Positions 24,043 through 35,449 of a DNA stretch of 64,000 nucleotides are shown in pieces. A program made the translations under genes and the position numbers. Each line of letters opens with the position of its first letter. Position 1 is the first letter of the stretch. Source of the DNA: Cervus elaphus (taxonomy: Eukaryota > Chordata > Mammalia > Artiodactyla > Cervidae); NCBI RefSeq assembly GCF_910594005.1, contig NC_057828.1, positions 11,916,235 to 11,980,234 on the forward strand, read 5' to 3'. The notes beneath the pieces were generated by a model. That model had not been told where the DNA came from. It was given only the letters and a program-made list of their open reading frames with translations, and did not search any database.

Positions 24043-25149
24043 GACGAATGGACGCAAGATGGCGAAGTAGAAGGATGTGCGCTCATCTTCTCCTTTGAGA
24101 ACTGCAAAACTGTAACACTGCTGAACAGCCATCGACAGGAGAATGTTGGATCCCGCCAAAAAAAGATGCCCCTTGTCCAAGGGCAAAGGTAAAGCTCCAA
24201 GAAAATGGTAGGAGGGGTGAAACCACATTTAGAATCAAACGCCATACCCACCAGAGATGCTCAGAGAGCTCAAACAAAACCTTGTGTGCACTAGGAACAA
24301 GAGACCCTACAGAAACTGAGCCAGACATGCTTTTGAGTGTTTGAGGATCTCCTGTGGAGGCACTGGTCAGCAGTGGATTGATGTGGGGACAGGGACTCTG
24401 ACTGCAGCAACCTTGGGCATGCAGCGTGTGCCATAAGCCCTCTTGGAGGACATTGCCATTAGCCCCACCAAAGAGCCATCAAGCAGACAACCCACAAACT
24501 ACAGAACAATTACACCAAAGAAATTCTCACACTGTTAAGAAAGTTCTAGGATCCACATAGATTTCCCAACCTGGGGATCCAGGAAAAGTACTGAAAACCA
24601 TCATGGCATTTGACTTTGGAAGCCAGTGGGATTTGATTACAGAACTTCCACAAGACTGGGGAAACAAACTATTGGAGGGCACAAATAAAACCATGCATGC
24701 GTCAGAAGCCAGGAGAAAGTAGCAGTGTCCCCAAAAGAGACTAAACCCGACTTGCCTGTGAGCGTCCAGGAGTCTGGTGGAGATGTGGGTGGACAATGCC
24801 CTTCGGCAGGGTGAGGGACGCTGAATGCAATAGTACATGCATAAGTCCTTTTGAAGGAGGTTGCAATTACCTCATTACACTATTATAGTTTGGCCTCAGG
24901 CAAACTATGGCAAACTAAACTCAGGCAAACTAACCAGCTCCACCCATCAGTGGAAAATTGGATTAAAGATTTACCAGGCATGGCCCCACTCATCAGAACA
25001 AGACCCAGATTCCTCCCATCAGGAAGCTTCCACAGGCCTCTTATTTTTATCCAGCAGAGGGCAGACAGAATGAAAACCACAATCACAGAAAACTAACCAA
25101 ACTGATCACATGAATCACAGCCATGTCTAACTCAGTGAAACTATGAGCC

Positions 25150-25990
25150 ATGCTGTGTAGGGCCTCCCAAGATGGATGGGTCATGGTGGACAGTTCTGAT
25201 AAAACGTGGCCCACTGGAGAAGAAAGTGGTAAATCACTTCAGTATTCTTGCCTTGAGAATCCCATGAACAGTATGAAAAGGCAAAAAGATATGACACTGA
25301 AAGATGAACTTCCCAGGTCGGTTGGTGCCCAATATGCTACTGAAGAAGAATGGAGAAATAATTCCAGAAAGAATGAAGAGGCTGAGCCACAGCAAAAACA
25401 ATGCCCAGTTGTGGATGTGACTGGTGATGGAAGTAAAGTCCAATGCTGTAAAGAACAATATTGCATAGGAACCTGGAATGTTAGGTCCATCAATCCAGGT
25501 AAATTGGAAGTGGTCAAACAGGAGATGGCAAGAGTGAACATCAACATTTTAGGAATCAGAGAACTAAAATGGACTGGAATGGGCATGTTTACTTCAGAGG
25601 ATCATTATAACTACTACTGTGGGCAAGAATCGCTTAGAAGAAATGGAGTAGCCATCATAGTCAACAAAAGAGTCCAAAATGCAGTACTGGGGTACAATCT
25701 CAAAAACAACAGAATGATCTCTGTTTGTTTCCAAAGCAAACCATTGAATATCACAGTAATCCAAGTCTATGCTACAACCACTAATGCCAAAGAAGCTGAA
25801 GTTGAATGGTTCTATGATGGCCTCCAAACCTTCTAGAACACCAAAAAAAAGTTGTCCTTTCCATCATAGGGGACTGAAATGCAAAAGTAGGAAGTCAAGA
25901 AATAACTGGAGTAATAGGCAAGTTTGGTATCAGAGTACAAAATGAAGCAGGGTAAAGGCTAACAGTTTTGCCAAGAGAACACACTGGTCA
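25150..25990 (+). pseudogene. BovB ORF2, AP-endonuclease domain, broken
   Basis: The open frame is 25150-25836 (228 codons). Its middle shows the apurinic-like endonuclease motifs: GTWNVRS (metal-binding Asn) at about residues 108-114 and, about 30 residues later, RELKWTG with the catalytic Glu. It stops at 25834-25836. The next motif (GD-NAKVG, with a stop where Trp is expected) is found beyond it near 25870-25895 in another frame. The domain would nick the target DNA for target-primed reverse transcription. The stop and frameshift inactivate it. The chosen start is simply the first ATG of the open frame and may not be the native one. Confidence 0.8.
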
Positions 25991-26471
25991 TAGCAAACAC
26001 CTTCTTCCAAAAACACAGGAGACGACTCCACATGGATGTCACCAGATGGTCGATATGAAAGTCAGATTGATTATATTCTTTGCAGTCAAAGATGGAGAAG
26101 CTCTATACAGTTAGCAAAAACAAGACTGAGAGCTGACTGTGGCTGAGATCATGAACTCCTGATTGCAAAATTCAGACTTAAAGAAAGTTGGGAAAACCAC
26201 TAACCATTCAAGTATGACCTAAATCAAATCCCTTAAGATTATACAGTGGAAGTGACAAATAGATTCAAGGGATTAGATGTGATAGAGTGCCTGAAGAACT
26301 ATGGATGGAAGTTCATGACATTGTACAGGAGGTAGTGATCAAGACCATCCCCAAGGGGGGAAAAAATGCAGAAAGGCAAAATGGTTGTCTGAGGAGGCTT
26401 GAGAAATAGCTGAGAAAACTAGAGAGGCTACAGGCAAAGGAAAAAAGGAAAGATATATCCATCTGAATGCA

Positions 26472-27625
26472 GTGTTCCAAAGAATAACAAGGAGAATTAA
26501 GAAAGCATTCTTCATTGATCAGTACAAAGAAATAGAGGAAAACAATAGAAGGGAGAAGACTAGAGATCTCTTAAAGAGAGTTAGAATTAAGGGAACATTT
26601 CATGCAAAGATGGGCACAATAAAGGACAGAAACAATATGAATCTAACAGAAGCAGAAGATATTAAGAAGAGGTGGCAAGAATACACAGAACTATACAAAA
26701 CATATCTTCATGGCTCAGATAAATGTGATGGTGGAATCACTCACATAGAGCCGAACATCCTGGAATGTGAAGTCACGTGGGCCTTAGCAAATATCACTCC
26801 GAACACAGCTAGTGGAGGTGATGGAATTTCAGTTGCGCTATTTCAAATCTTAAAAGGTGATGCTCTAAAAGTATTTCACTCAAAATGCCAGCGAATTTGG
26901 AAAATTCAGCAGTGGCCACAGGATTGGAAAAGGTCAGTTTTCATCCCATTCCCAAAAAAGACAATGCCAAAGAAAGTTCAAACTTCTGCACACTTGCACT
27001 CATCTCACATGCTAGCAAAGTAATGCTCAAAATTCTCCAAGTGAGGCTACAACAGTATGTGAACTGAGAACTTCCAGATGTTCAAGCTGGATTTAGAAAA
27101 TGTAGAAGAACCAAAGATCAAAGTACCAACATCTGCTGGATCATCAAAAAAGCAAGAGAGTTCCAGAAAAAATATCTACTTCTGTTTTATTGACTACACC
27201 AAAACCTTTGTGAGGATCACAATAAACTGGAAAATTCTTCAAGAGATGGGAATATCAGACCACCTTACCTGCCTCCTGAGAAATCTGTGTGCAGGTCAAG
27301 TAGCAACAGTTAGAACCGGACATACAACTGGTTGCAAACTGGGAAAGGAATATATCAAGGATGTATATTGTCACCTTGCTTATTTAACTTCTGTGTAGAG
27401 TACATCATGGGAAATGCTGAGCTGGATGAAGCACATGCTGGAATCAAAATTTCCAGGAGAAATATCAATAACCTCAGAAATGCAGAGGATGCTACACTTA
27501 CCACAGAAAGCAAAGAGGAACTAAAGAGCCTCTTGATGAAAGTGAAAGAGGAGAGTGAAAAAGCTGGCTTAAAACTCAACATTCAAAAAACAAAGGTCAT
27601 GGCCTTTGGCCTCATCACTTTATGA
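26472..27625 (+). pseudogene. BovB ORF2, linker and reverse transcriptase, frameshifted
   Basis: The reverse transcriptase is spread over three overlapping frames: 26472-27023 (linker and fingers), 27078-27398 and 27332-27625. The last holds the sequence LRNAEDATLT where active copies have the YADD box, so the catalytic motif itself is altered (Tyr to Asn and the first Asp to Glu). With the frameshifts this makes the enzyme inactive. Codons past 27625 (3' coding end) are further interrupted. Confidence 0.85.
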
Positions 27626-28456
27626 CAGATAGATAGGGTAACAATGGAAATAGTGACAGACTTTATTTTCCTGGGCTCCATAATCACTGCAGATGGTGAC
27701 TAGAGCCGTGAAGTTAAAAGACGCTTTCTCCTTGAGAGAAAAGCTGTGGCCAACCTAGACAGCATATTAAAAAGCAGAGACATTACTTTCCCAACAAAGG
27801 TCCATCTAGTGAAAACTATTGTTTTCCTGCAGTCTTGTGTGGATGTGAGAGTTGGACCATAAGGAAAGCTGAGTGCTGAAGAATTGATGCATAAAACTGT
27901 GGAATTGGAGAAGACTCTTGAGAATCCCTTGGACTGCAAGGAATTCAAACCAGTCAATCCTAAAGGAAATCAGTCCTGAATATTCATTGGAAAGACTGAT
28001 GCTAAGCTGAAACACCAATACTTTGGCCACGTGTTGCGAAGAACTGACTCATTTGAAAAGACCCTGATGCTGGGAAAGATTGAATGCAGGAGGTGAAGGG
28101 AAGATAGAGGATGAGATGGTTGATGGCATCACCAACTCACTGGAAAGGAGTTTAAGCAAGCTCCAGGAGTTTGTGATGGACAGGGATGCCTGGCATGCTG
28201 CAGTCCATTGGGTCACGATGCATTGGACATGACTGAGCGACTGAACTAAATTTTTCAAATCAGATGTGAACAAATGGAAATTGTAATTTTTATAATCACA
28301 GTGAAATTATTGTTAACACTTAGGTTGATTTCTAAATGTCCCAAGGATCATGGTGACAAAACTATATCCATTGCAAGAGATTCTACCAGTGGAATAAATA
28401 AAGCATCCAAACAAAAAGCACCAAGCTAGAACAAAACAAAATAGAGACTTCACTCT

Positions 28457-28683
28457 TAGTTTGAACTGCTGTTTAGTCTGTCAGTTATGTCTAACGCTTT
28501 TGTGACCCCATGTACTGAATCGCGCCCGGCTTCTCTGTCCATGGGATTTCCAAGCCAAGAATACTGGAGTGGGTTGCCATTTGCTCCTCCAGGGGATCTT
28601 CCTGACCCAGTGATTGAAACCACATCTACACTGGCAGGCGATTCTTTACTGCTGAGCCATCAGGGAATGCCCTGTAGTTTGAA
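28457..28683 (-). mobile_element. Bov-tA SINE, antisense, 9-bp target duplication
   Basis: Flanked by tagtttgaa at 28457-28465 and 28675-28683. Complete Bov-A body and tRNA-like head. Confidence 0.9.
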
Positions 28684-28875
28684 TACATAACATTGAAAGC
28701 TGTAGTGGTATTTATTTAGACCTTCATATTCTTAGTGCCTGATCTTTCTCCTGCACATATGAAAGTCCTTGGATCCAAATTCAGGAGACCTGATATCAAG
28801 TCCAAACTGTAATAATTATTGGCTACATGATTTCCACCAAGGTCCGTCTATTCAGAGTTAGGGTTTTTCCAGTTC

Positions 28876-29268
28876 AACTATAAAGAAAGCTGAGTGCTGA
28901 AGAATTGGCTTTTGAACTGTGTTGTTTGATAAGACTCTTGAGAGTTCCTTGGACTGCAAGGAGATCCAGCCAATCCATCCTAAAGGAAATCAGTCCTGAA
29001 TATTCATTGGAAGGACTGATGCTGAAGCTGAAACTCCAGTACTTTGGCCACTTGATGTGAAGAACTGACTCATTGGAAAAAACCCTGATGCTGGGAAAGG
29101 TTGAAGGCAGAAGGAGGACAACACAGGATGAGATGGTTGTATGGCATCACCGACTTGAAGGACATGAGTTTGTGCAAGCTCTGGGAGTTGGTGATGGACA
29201 GGGAAGCCTGGTGTGCTGAAGTCCATGGGGTTGCAAAGTCAGACACAACTGAGCAACTGAACTGAACT
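28876..29268 (+). mobile_element. BovB 3' end, 5'-truncated
   Basis: Sense 3' region starting near 'aagaaagctgagtgctgaag' and ending with 'gagcaactgaactgaactga', the typical short tandem tail. Confidence 0.9.
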
Positions 29269-31663
29269 GACATGATTTCAGATGATTTGCTCGGTATTTC
29301 TCCCAAGGTTTTCATCAGTAAAAGGAGAATTAGATCTGTGACCATCAGACAAGGTTATTTTGAATGTCAAATAAGACAGTTTAATAAGATCTCTTAACAC
29401 TAAAGTGATATGTTAAAATTAGCAATCATCATTTTTGCATCTTCAGGATTATGAAGCTTACCTCATAATTGAATCTATAAACATAATCCACCTTTCATTC
29501 TGTCCTAGCTTTATATTCTTCTAATAATGTAGCTATTTTCAGTGGAAAAGTGCAGTAAAAATACCAAAATAAAAATAGCTTTTTGAATGACTTCTAAATA
29601 TATAAAACACTGAACTTTTGTAACTTTTCCATTCTTTTAAACAATGCATCGTTATTTTTCTTTCTTATAGTGACCTCATAGCATTTCTTTTCTGTCAGGC
29701 TATCATTTCTAGCATTTCTTTCTTTATGCAGTATTTAAGGTAGAATATATCCTGCCCTGTGACATTGTGTGTTTGTTAGTCTGATTTTTTAATAATAACT
29801 AAGAAATTTTTGAACCTAAGTGAATACTTAAAATTGTCCATCAAAAATGATCTTTGTTGTTTTACTTTAAATACTATTTTGTGCAGCTGGGAAGTAACAC
29901 TTCTAAGCAGCATTGGCCCTGTATCATAGAAATTATTTAAATACACTAAATTCATATGTAAAACATTCTTAGAACTGGAAAAATATCAAAATTTACCTTA
30001 TGTTATCTCATTCACCTGAATTTAAAAACATTTATTTCTTCATTTACACTTAAGAAATAGACAGCAATCAGCAAAAATATACTTTCAGATTAAAACACTT
30101 AATTAAATCAGTGGACTATTTTAAGATATTTTCCAGAGATACACTGCCATGGCAGAAAAATTGTATTTTGGGCTCATTTTAGAGTTAAGATCAAAATGGT
30201 AACAATATTATACCTATTCTCTAAGTTGACTTATTTATATTAAACATTAGCAACCGTGATACAAATTAAAAGGAAAATAGGAAGATAGATATTTTATTGA
30301 AAATTCAGTTGGTAAAATGTTTGGTTTATTTATGGCAATGGCTTATATTTGTAATCAAGTTTTTCTCATGCTAAGAAAAAATTCTTTCATAAGTTATCAG
30401 CAATTCTGTGACACAGAACATTTAAAGGAATGTCAACAATCAAAATGATGCTAAATTGGAGAGGAAAATCTCCCTGGAATTAAAATGTTGCCAGAATGAT
30501 CCATGAAGTAGACCATCTGCAGCGAACTATTAGATCATTATATTTTTGATCCAGTGGAGGCCTCTAAATACAGGTATTGTTGCACTTGTAACAGAAAGGA
30601 AAATTACAAAGAAAGAAAAAAAAAAAAAACACCCTCAATGCTTGTAACTTAAGAGTCAATTTGAAATCTGATATTTGTTGATGGAAATTATTATATAGCT
30701 TGAATAATCTCTGTAACTCAGAGACTAGTAAATACTAGTCTTTGAATTTGTATTAAGACAATAGATATACAACTAGGGTGAAAGACAAGAAGAAACAAGT
30801 CATGTACAGAGACTGGGAAATAGCATCACAGGTTCAAAAGCCCCGAGGTGGGAATTATGTTATCATGTTAACATTCATTCAGTAGTGTAACACTTAAAGA
30901 ATAAGGTAAATGTTCATTCTTTGTATAAATGTACAGTGTCACTAATAATTATGTTTAAGAGTTAACACATGCATTTCTCTGTGAATCTTGGGTTAGTTAC
31001 TGGTGGAAGTTTCAAACATTAGGAATCAAATCATTGGAGTGAATTTTACACCTTTTTTTCATGTGCTATCTGCTGTGCTCCCTTTCATTTCTCTAGTTTA
31101 ATTAATACTTTAGTTTCATTTACATGTATGTTCTATAGACTAAATGACTAAAATGCATAGTAATTTAGAAAATATTGCTAAACAGGGAATACTTGAGGTT
31201 TAACTTTATCAATAAAATTGTCAACTTGTATTGACAGGATTAAAATGTGATGTCTTCTCTTGTTTTTTATTTACTTTATTTATACCACAGCAGTGAACCC
31301 AGAAACCTGTACTTTTGAGTATAATAGTAGGTATTATTGCTTCTGGGTAACCACACTTTGATTGATTCAGATGTTAAGTCTAATTTAATCTAAATTCTCT
31401 GTGGATATTAGCAATTAACACACTAACAATTGCCTGGGGTTATGTTAACCTTTTAATTTGGAAAATGATTTTTTTCATAACTATAGGATTAAAATTTTAT
31501 TTTCCTCAAAATAAGAAGAGACACAATCTAAGAGTAAATTTCAGGTGTATAGTTTCTAACGGGATACAATTTAAAGACAAGTAACTCAAGTAGACTCTTC
31601 AAGTATGTTAATATACAGAACTTTCTTCAGAAATACACTAAAAAATCTGATGATTCCACAGCA
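29269..31663. other. Long AT-rich stretch without identified genes
   Basis: The largest block apart from 42536-45640 with no recognised repeat. No coding frame over 60 codons stands out. A poly(A) run lies at about 30616-30629. Confidence 0.5.
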
Positions 31664-32640
31664 GGAGTTAAATAAGCAGGGTGACAATATGCAGCCTTGA
31701 TGTAATCCTTTCCCAATTTGGAACCAGTCCGTTGTTCCATGTTCTGTTGTAACTGTTGCTTCTTGACCTGAATACAGATTTCTCAGGAAGCAGGTAAGGT
31801 GGTCTGGTATTTCCATCTTTTTAAGAATTTTCCACAGTTTGTTGTGATCCACACAGTCAAAGGGTTTGGTGTAGTCAATAAAGCAGAAGTAGATGTTTTT
31901 CTGGAACTCTCTTGCTTGTTCAAGGATCCAAAGGATGTTGGCAATTTGATCTCTGGTTCTTCTGCCTTTTCTAAAGTCAGCTTGAACATCTGGAAGATCT
32001 TGGTTAACGTACTGTTGAAGCCTTGCTTGGAGAATTTTGAGCATTACTTTGCTAGCATGTGAGATGAGTGCAGTTGTGAGGTAGTTTTCTTTGGCATTGC
32101 CTTTCTTTGGGACTGGAATGAAACCTGACCTTTTCCAGTCCTGTGGCCACTGCTGAGTTTTCCAAATTTGCTGGCATATTGAGTGCAGCACTTTCACACC
32201 ATCATCTTTTAGGATTTGAAGTAGCTCAACTGGAACTTCCATTAGCTTTGTTTGTAGTGATGTTTGTAGTTTAGTTTGTAGTTAGTGTGTAGTTCCTAAG
32301 GCCCACTTGACTTCTCAGTCCAGGATGTCTGGCTCTAGATGAGTGGTCACACCGTAGTGGTTATCTGGGTCATGAAGACCTTTTTTTTGTATAGTTCTAT
32401 GTATTCTTGTCACCTCTTCTTAATATCTTCTGCTTCTGTTAGTTCCATACCATTTCTATCCTTTGTTGTGTCCATCTTTGTATGATATGTTCCCTTGCCA
32501 TGTTTAATTTTCTTGAAGAGCTCTCTAGTCATTCCCCTTCTATTGTTTTCCTCTCTTTCTTCGCATTGATCACTTTGGAAGGTTTTTTTTGTTTGTTTGT
32601 TTGTTTTCTTTTCCTTCTTATCTCTCCTTGGTTATCTTAT
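31664..32640 (-). mobile_element. BovB LINE fragment lacking its 3' end
   Basis: Reads antisense from the reverse transcriptase (left edge near 'gagttaaataagcagggtga') into the linker region. The 3' third, including the YADD box and tail, is missing. The left edge therefore cannot be a normal target-primed 3' end. The 218-codon - strand frame at 31586-32242 encodes the fingers and palm start and then runs into non-BovB sequence. A rearrangement or deletion must have removed the 3' part. Confidence 0.85.
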
Positions 32641-33015
32641 TCACATTCAGTATATCAAGTGTCATTTATATGAAGATAACCACAAAATTTTTGTCTAAAT
32701 TTTTCCCTTTTACATCTCTGAAAATATTGGCTCAATCAGGATTCTGAGCCTATTACCTCCAAGAGTTTCCTCATGCCCTTTGAAATTTATTTCCCCCTCT
32801 CCTATGCTCCTTCTGCCCCAGAAAGCCACCTGTTTGCTTTCTGGCACTATCAGCTAGTTAAATCTCTTTTCTGCTCATATTGGCTGGAAGTGAAAGCTGA
32901 TTTACATGGTTTTATAATTTAGCATAACCATTATTCCTGTCCATCTTCAACTATTTTTTTTTTTTTTTTGCCAATTTGGTTTTGGATAGAGTAGAAATCA
33001 TGAAAGAGAAATAAA
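32641..33015. other. Left flank of the provirus
   Basis: No gene recognised. A T-run lies at 32953-32970. Confidence 0.5.
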
Positions 33016-33021
33016 CATACC

Positions 33022-33089
33022 TGTTGGGGTCCTTTAATGGAGCGGAACCTTGTGGTGCGGAGTCGACGATAAGAAAGTGAAAGAGAGAA

Positions 33090-33122
<33 letters not shown>

Positions 33123-33494
33123 CAAAAAAGACCCGGGGACCTAAGCTCTGATGGAGCAAAGGTGCTTTAATGATTTTTCTATGAGTATATATAGGCTGCA
33201 GTACAAGAAACTTCTTTCGGGAATGATAGAGATCAGAAAACCAAACGTACAGCAACCATTACCAAGGGACCAAGGGGTAACGTTAGTCACAAGGTCAGGA
33301 CACATCCATATCTCAAGTAAGGGGAAGGAGATTAAGCTGTTTTGTCCTAAGGAGAATGTTTACTAAAGGAGACCCATGCTTGCCTCACATAATGACCCCA
33401 GTCCCTGGGAGCAGCGTGCTGTTCCACTTGAAGAGGGACAAAGGACTCATGAGAGACAGCACGTAGGAATCCTCCCGTCAAACATTCCCTGACA
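33022..33494 (-). repeat. 3' LTR of the provirus
   Basis: 473 bp, begins TGTCAGGG and ends CCCCAACA on the - strand (TG...CA termini). Contains a TATATATA box (33186-33193), an ATTAAA poly(A) signal (complement of 33166-33171) and a pyrimidine-rich TC microsatellite (33079-33122). Short open frames within it occur identically in both LTRs and show no recognisable domain. Confidence 0.95.
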
Positions 33495-33506
33495 ATTCCC
33501 CCTTAT
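33495..33506 (-). promoter_or_regulatory. Polypurine tract
   Basis: Directly upstream (on the - strand) of the 3' LTR the sequence reads aaGGGGGAAT, the purine run used to prime plus-strand DNA synthesis in retroviruses. Position and composition fit; it is slightly shorter than in many relatives. Confidence 0.8.
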
Positions 33507-35430
33507 TTATTTATAATATTTGTAAGAAGAGTTCTGACCATCAGAGTTTGTTTAGTTTTGACAGTCTTTGCATGAAGGCAACAGTAGACAACAAATATAA
33601 TTGTTAAGACAATCACCAAAATTATAGTTCTAGACCCAATGCTATGAGTAAGGCTTTGAAACCATCTATGTGGGTCTAGCCCAGATAATTGATTAGCCAA
33701 TTGTATAGCTAAAGTTCCCATACTAGTGGAAGAGGGCAGATTATTAGAAAAAGTTTTACATATTTCTTTTTGTAATAATTGTACATTCAGAGAGGTATTA
33801 TCACGTATGTTTTGTAAATGAAACTTGATTTGTTCCCAGTTGTAGGCACTATTATTAAAATGAACAGGAGTAACACAAAATTGAGTAGAATTCCAGTCAC
33901 ATTTTAGCATCACCTGTTTTTGTACATCTGTTAATTGATCTCCAACCCATTTGATGGCTGTTTTCAGGTCCTGTATTTCTTTTTGAATATCCTCATCTAT
34001 TTGAGACTGAGTGGCTCACATAGTATAAGCATTTTTAGTCCAATTTTGGATAAAATTGTGTGTTTGAATTGAGGTTTGTAAAGTAACGCTAGTGATGACA
34101 GCAATGGTGCAAATAGTTATTAATCCTATAATGCCAAAAATCAGCCATCCAATGAATCGTTTACATCGCTAGAGCAATTTAGTAAGCAACCGGGAAGCAA
34201 GTCCAGCCATGGGACCTTCTTCCCAGGGCTGTTGGAGATTTATTGGTAACCATAGACTACGTCGAGATCAAAGAATTAAAAGAGAATCATATCTTAAGGA
34301 AATAGAGGAGTTAAGACAAGTATATAATCTGCAATTTATGCAAGTTACAAAACGTATAGTCTTATTGAATTGTAAATTTTTTATAGCTACAACAAAAAGA
34401 AGTGGAACATAGGCTTGTATAAAATATGATTGATTATAGTGAAAGAAATAATTGCTATAGCTATGATTGGTCCCCGGGGAATGTCTGGTCCAAGTCCCAA
34501 GTTCTTCAGTGTATGCAGCAAGTTTTCAGATGTCCTATTGTTTAGGCCCAATCTGTTTATCAAGGATGATTCGAGGACGAGGCGGGGGCCATTCCATCAT
34601 CAAGCTAGCCAAGAAGTCCTCTGTCATGGTAATGTTCTGTTGTAGTATTAGTAACCTTCCATGTTACTTGAGTAATATAATCATACATAGTATTGTTAAT
34701 ATCATCTGAGCAGTTCAATAACCACATACTATGGGGTCCCCAATTGATAATTGTATGATTAGCTATAAACATTAATTTTCCTGGTTTGGCATGACATTTT
34801 TGTCCCAGTGAACAGGAATATATTTAAAGTTCTTATTAGTAAACCCTTGGCTTGTTGTTCTTTGTTCTTTCCCTAATTCTTTCTCTAAAGTTTCAGTAGT
34901 ATAAACATGGTTTACTGACAAAGAAAGGGCAGTAAATAATCCAGGTAGTGTCTGAAAATCCTTTTCTGGAGGCAGGACGAAAGCCCAAGTTTGTCGACTA
35001 ACGTTTATACATAATTCTGCTGGGCCCATACATAAAGGAAGGACTTCATAACCTAGAACGATATTAATTAGTTTTTCTTTTTCTTCAGGATGAGAGGGCC
35101 CCTCCAAGTTCTAAGGAGGAGGTATATGTGTTGACTCATTAGTGGATATGGTTGGTCTTATATCTGTCCATTTTACAACCTACAATAAAAAAGGGGGGTT
35201 AGGTATATAAGCCCAGTAAGTGTGATCAATAGGTCAGCCTGAGCGGGGGAAGCAAAAGCAAGCAAAAAAGCATAGCGAAGAAAAATATTTTTAGGATTCC
35301 GAGGCATTCCCTGTTGAGAAATCAGGTTTTCAGTTTAGTTAGCAAGGGTTTTTATCTGTCCCCAAATAGGGAGATCATAAGGTCGATGACGTCGAGTGCG
35401 GCGTTTTTTGAAAATTTTTAATGTCGCCAT
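33503..35430 (-). pseudogene. env: Provirus env, defective
   Basis: The start chosen is the ATG at 35430, preceded by the integrase C-terminus. The leader has an Arg-rich run KKRRTRRHR (residues 8-16), then a stop at codon 32 (35335-35337), then a hydrophobic signal peptide around residues 49-65. The surface unit is split over frames (one open part is 34772-35107), with several Asn-X-Ser/Thr sites and a CxxC motif (CINC). A furin-like RCKR site (34157-34168) precedes a hydrophobic fusion peptide. In the transmembrane subunit frame, stops lie at 34268-34270, 34169-34171 and 34016-34018. The last 136 codons (33503-33913) are open and include one membrane span. It would have encoded the receptor-binding and fusion glycoprotein and cannot be made now. 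Confidence 0.88.
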
Positions 35431-35449
35431 GGCTTATATTGGAATTCTT

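Larger units (their letters stand above)
24043..28256 (+). mobile_element. BovB LINE, near full length, with extended 5' region
   Basis: The longest BovB in the window. About 1.1 kb of non-coding 5' sequence (24043-25100) precedes the usual 3.1-kb body: endonuclease, linker, reverse transcriptase and 3' region ending 'gactgagcgactgaactaaa'. The 5' end carries CAAGATGGCG at 24055-24064. The same 5' region recurs inverted at 58392-59285. The coding part is broken by stops and frameshifts, so it cannot act alone. BovB is known for horizontal transfer between reptiles and ruminants. I could not identify a target duplication. Confidence 0.9.

Noticed and set aside
33034..33255. 73-codon frame in the LTRs (also at 40511-40732), considered as an LTR-encoded accessory gene like the MMTV superantigen
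   Set aside because: Low-complexity Ser-Leu run from the TC microsatellite, no signal or domain. Its identity in the two LTRs follows from LTR identity.
34209..34645. + strand frames of 67-80 codons across env
   Set aside because: Opposite-strand shadows of the proviral surface unit.
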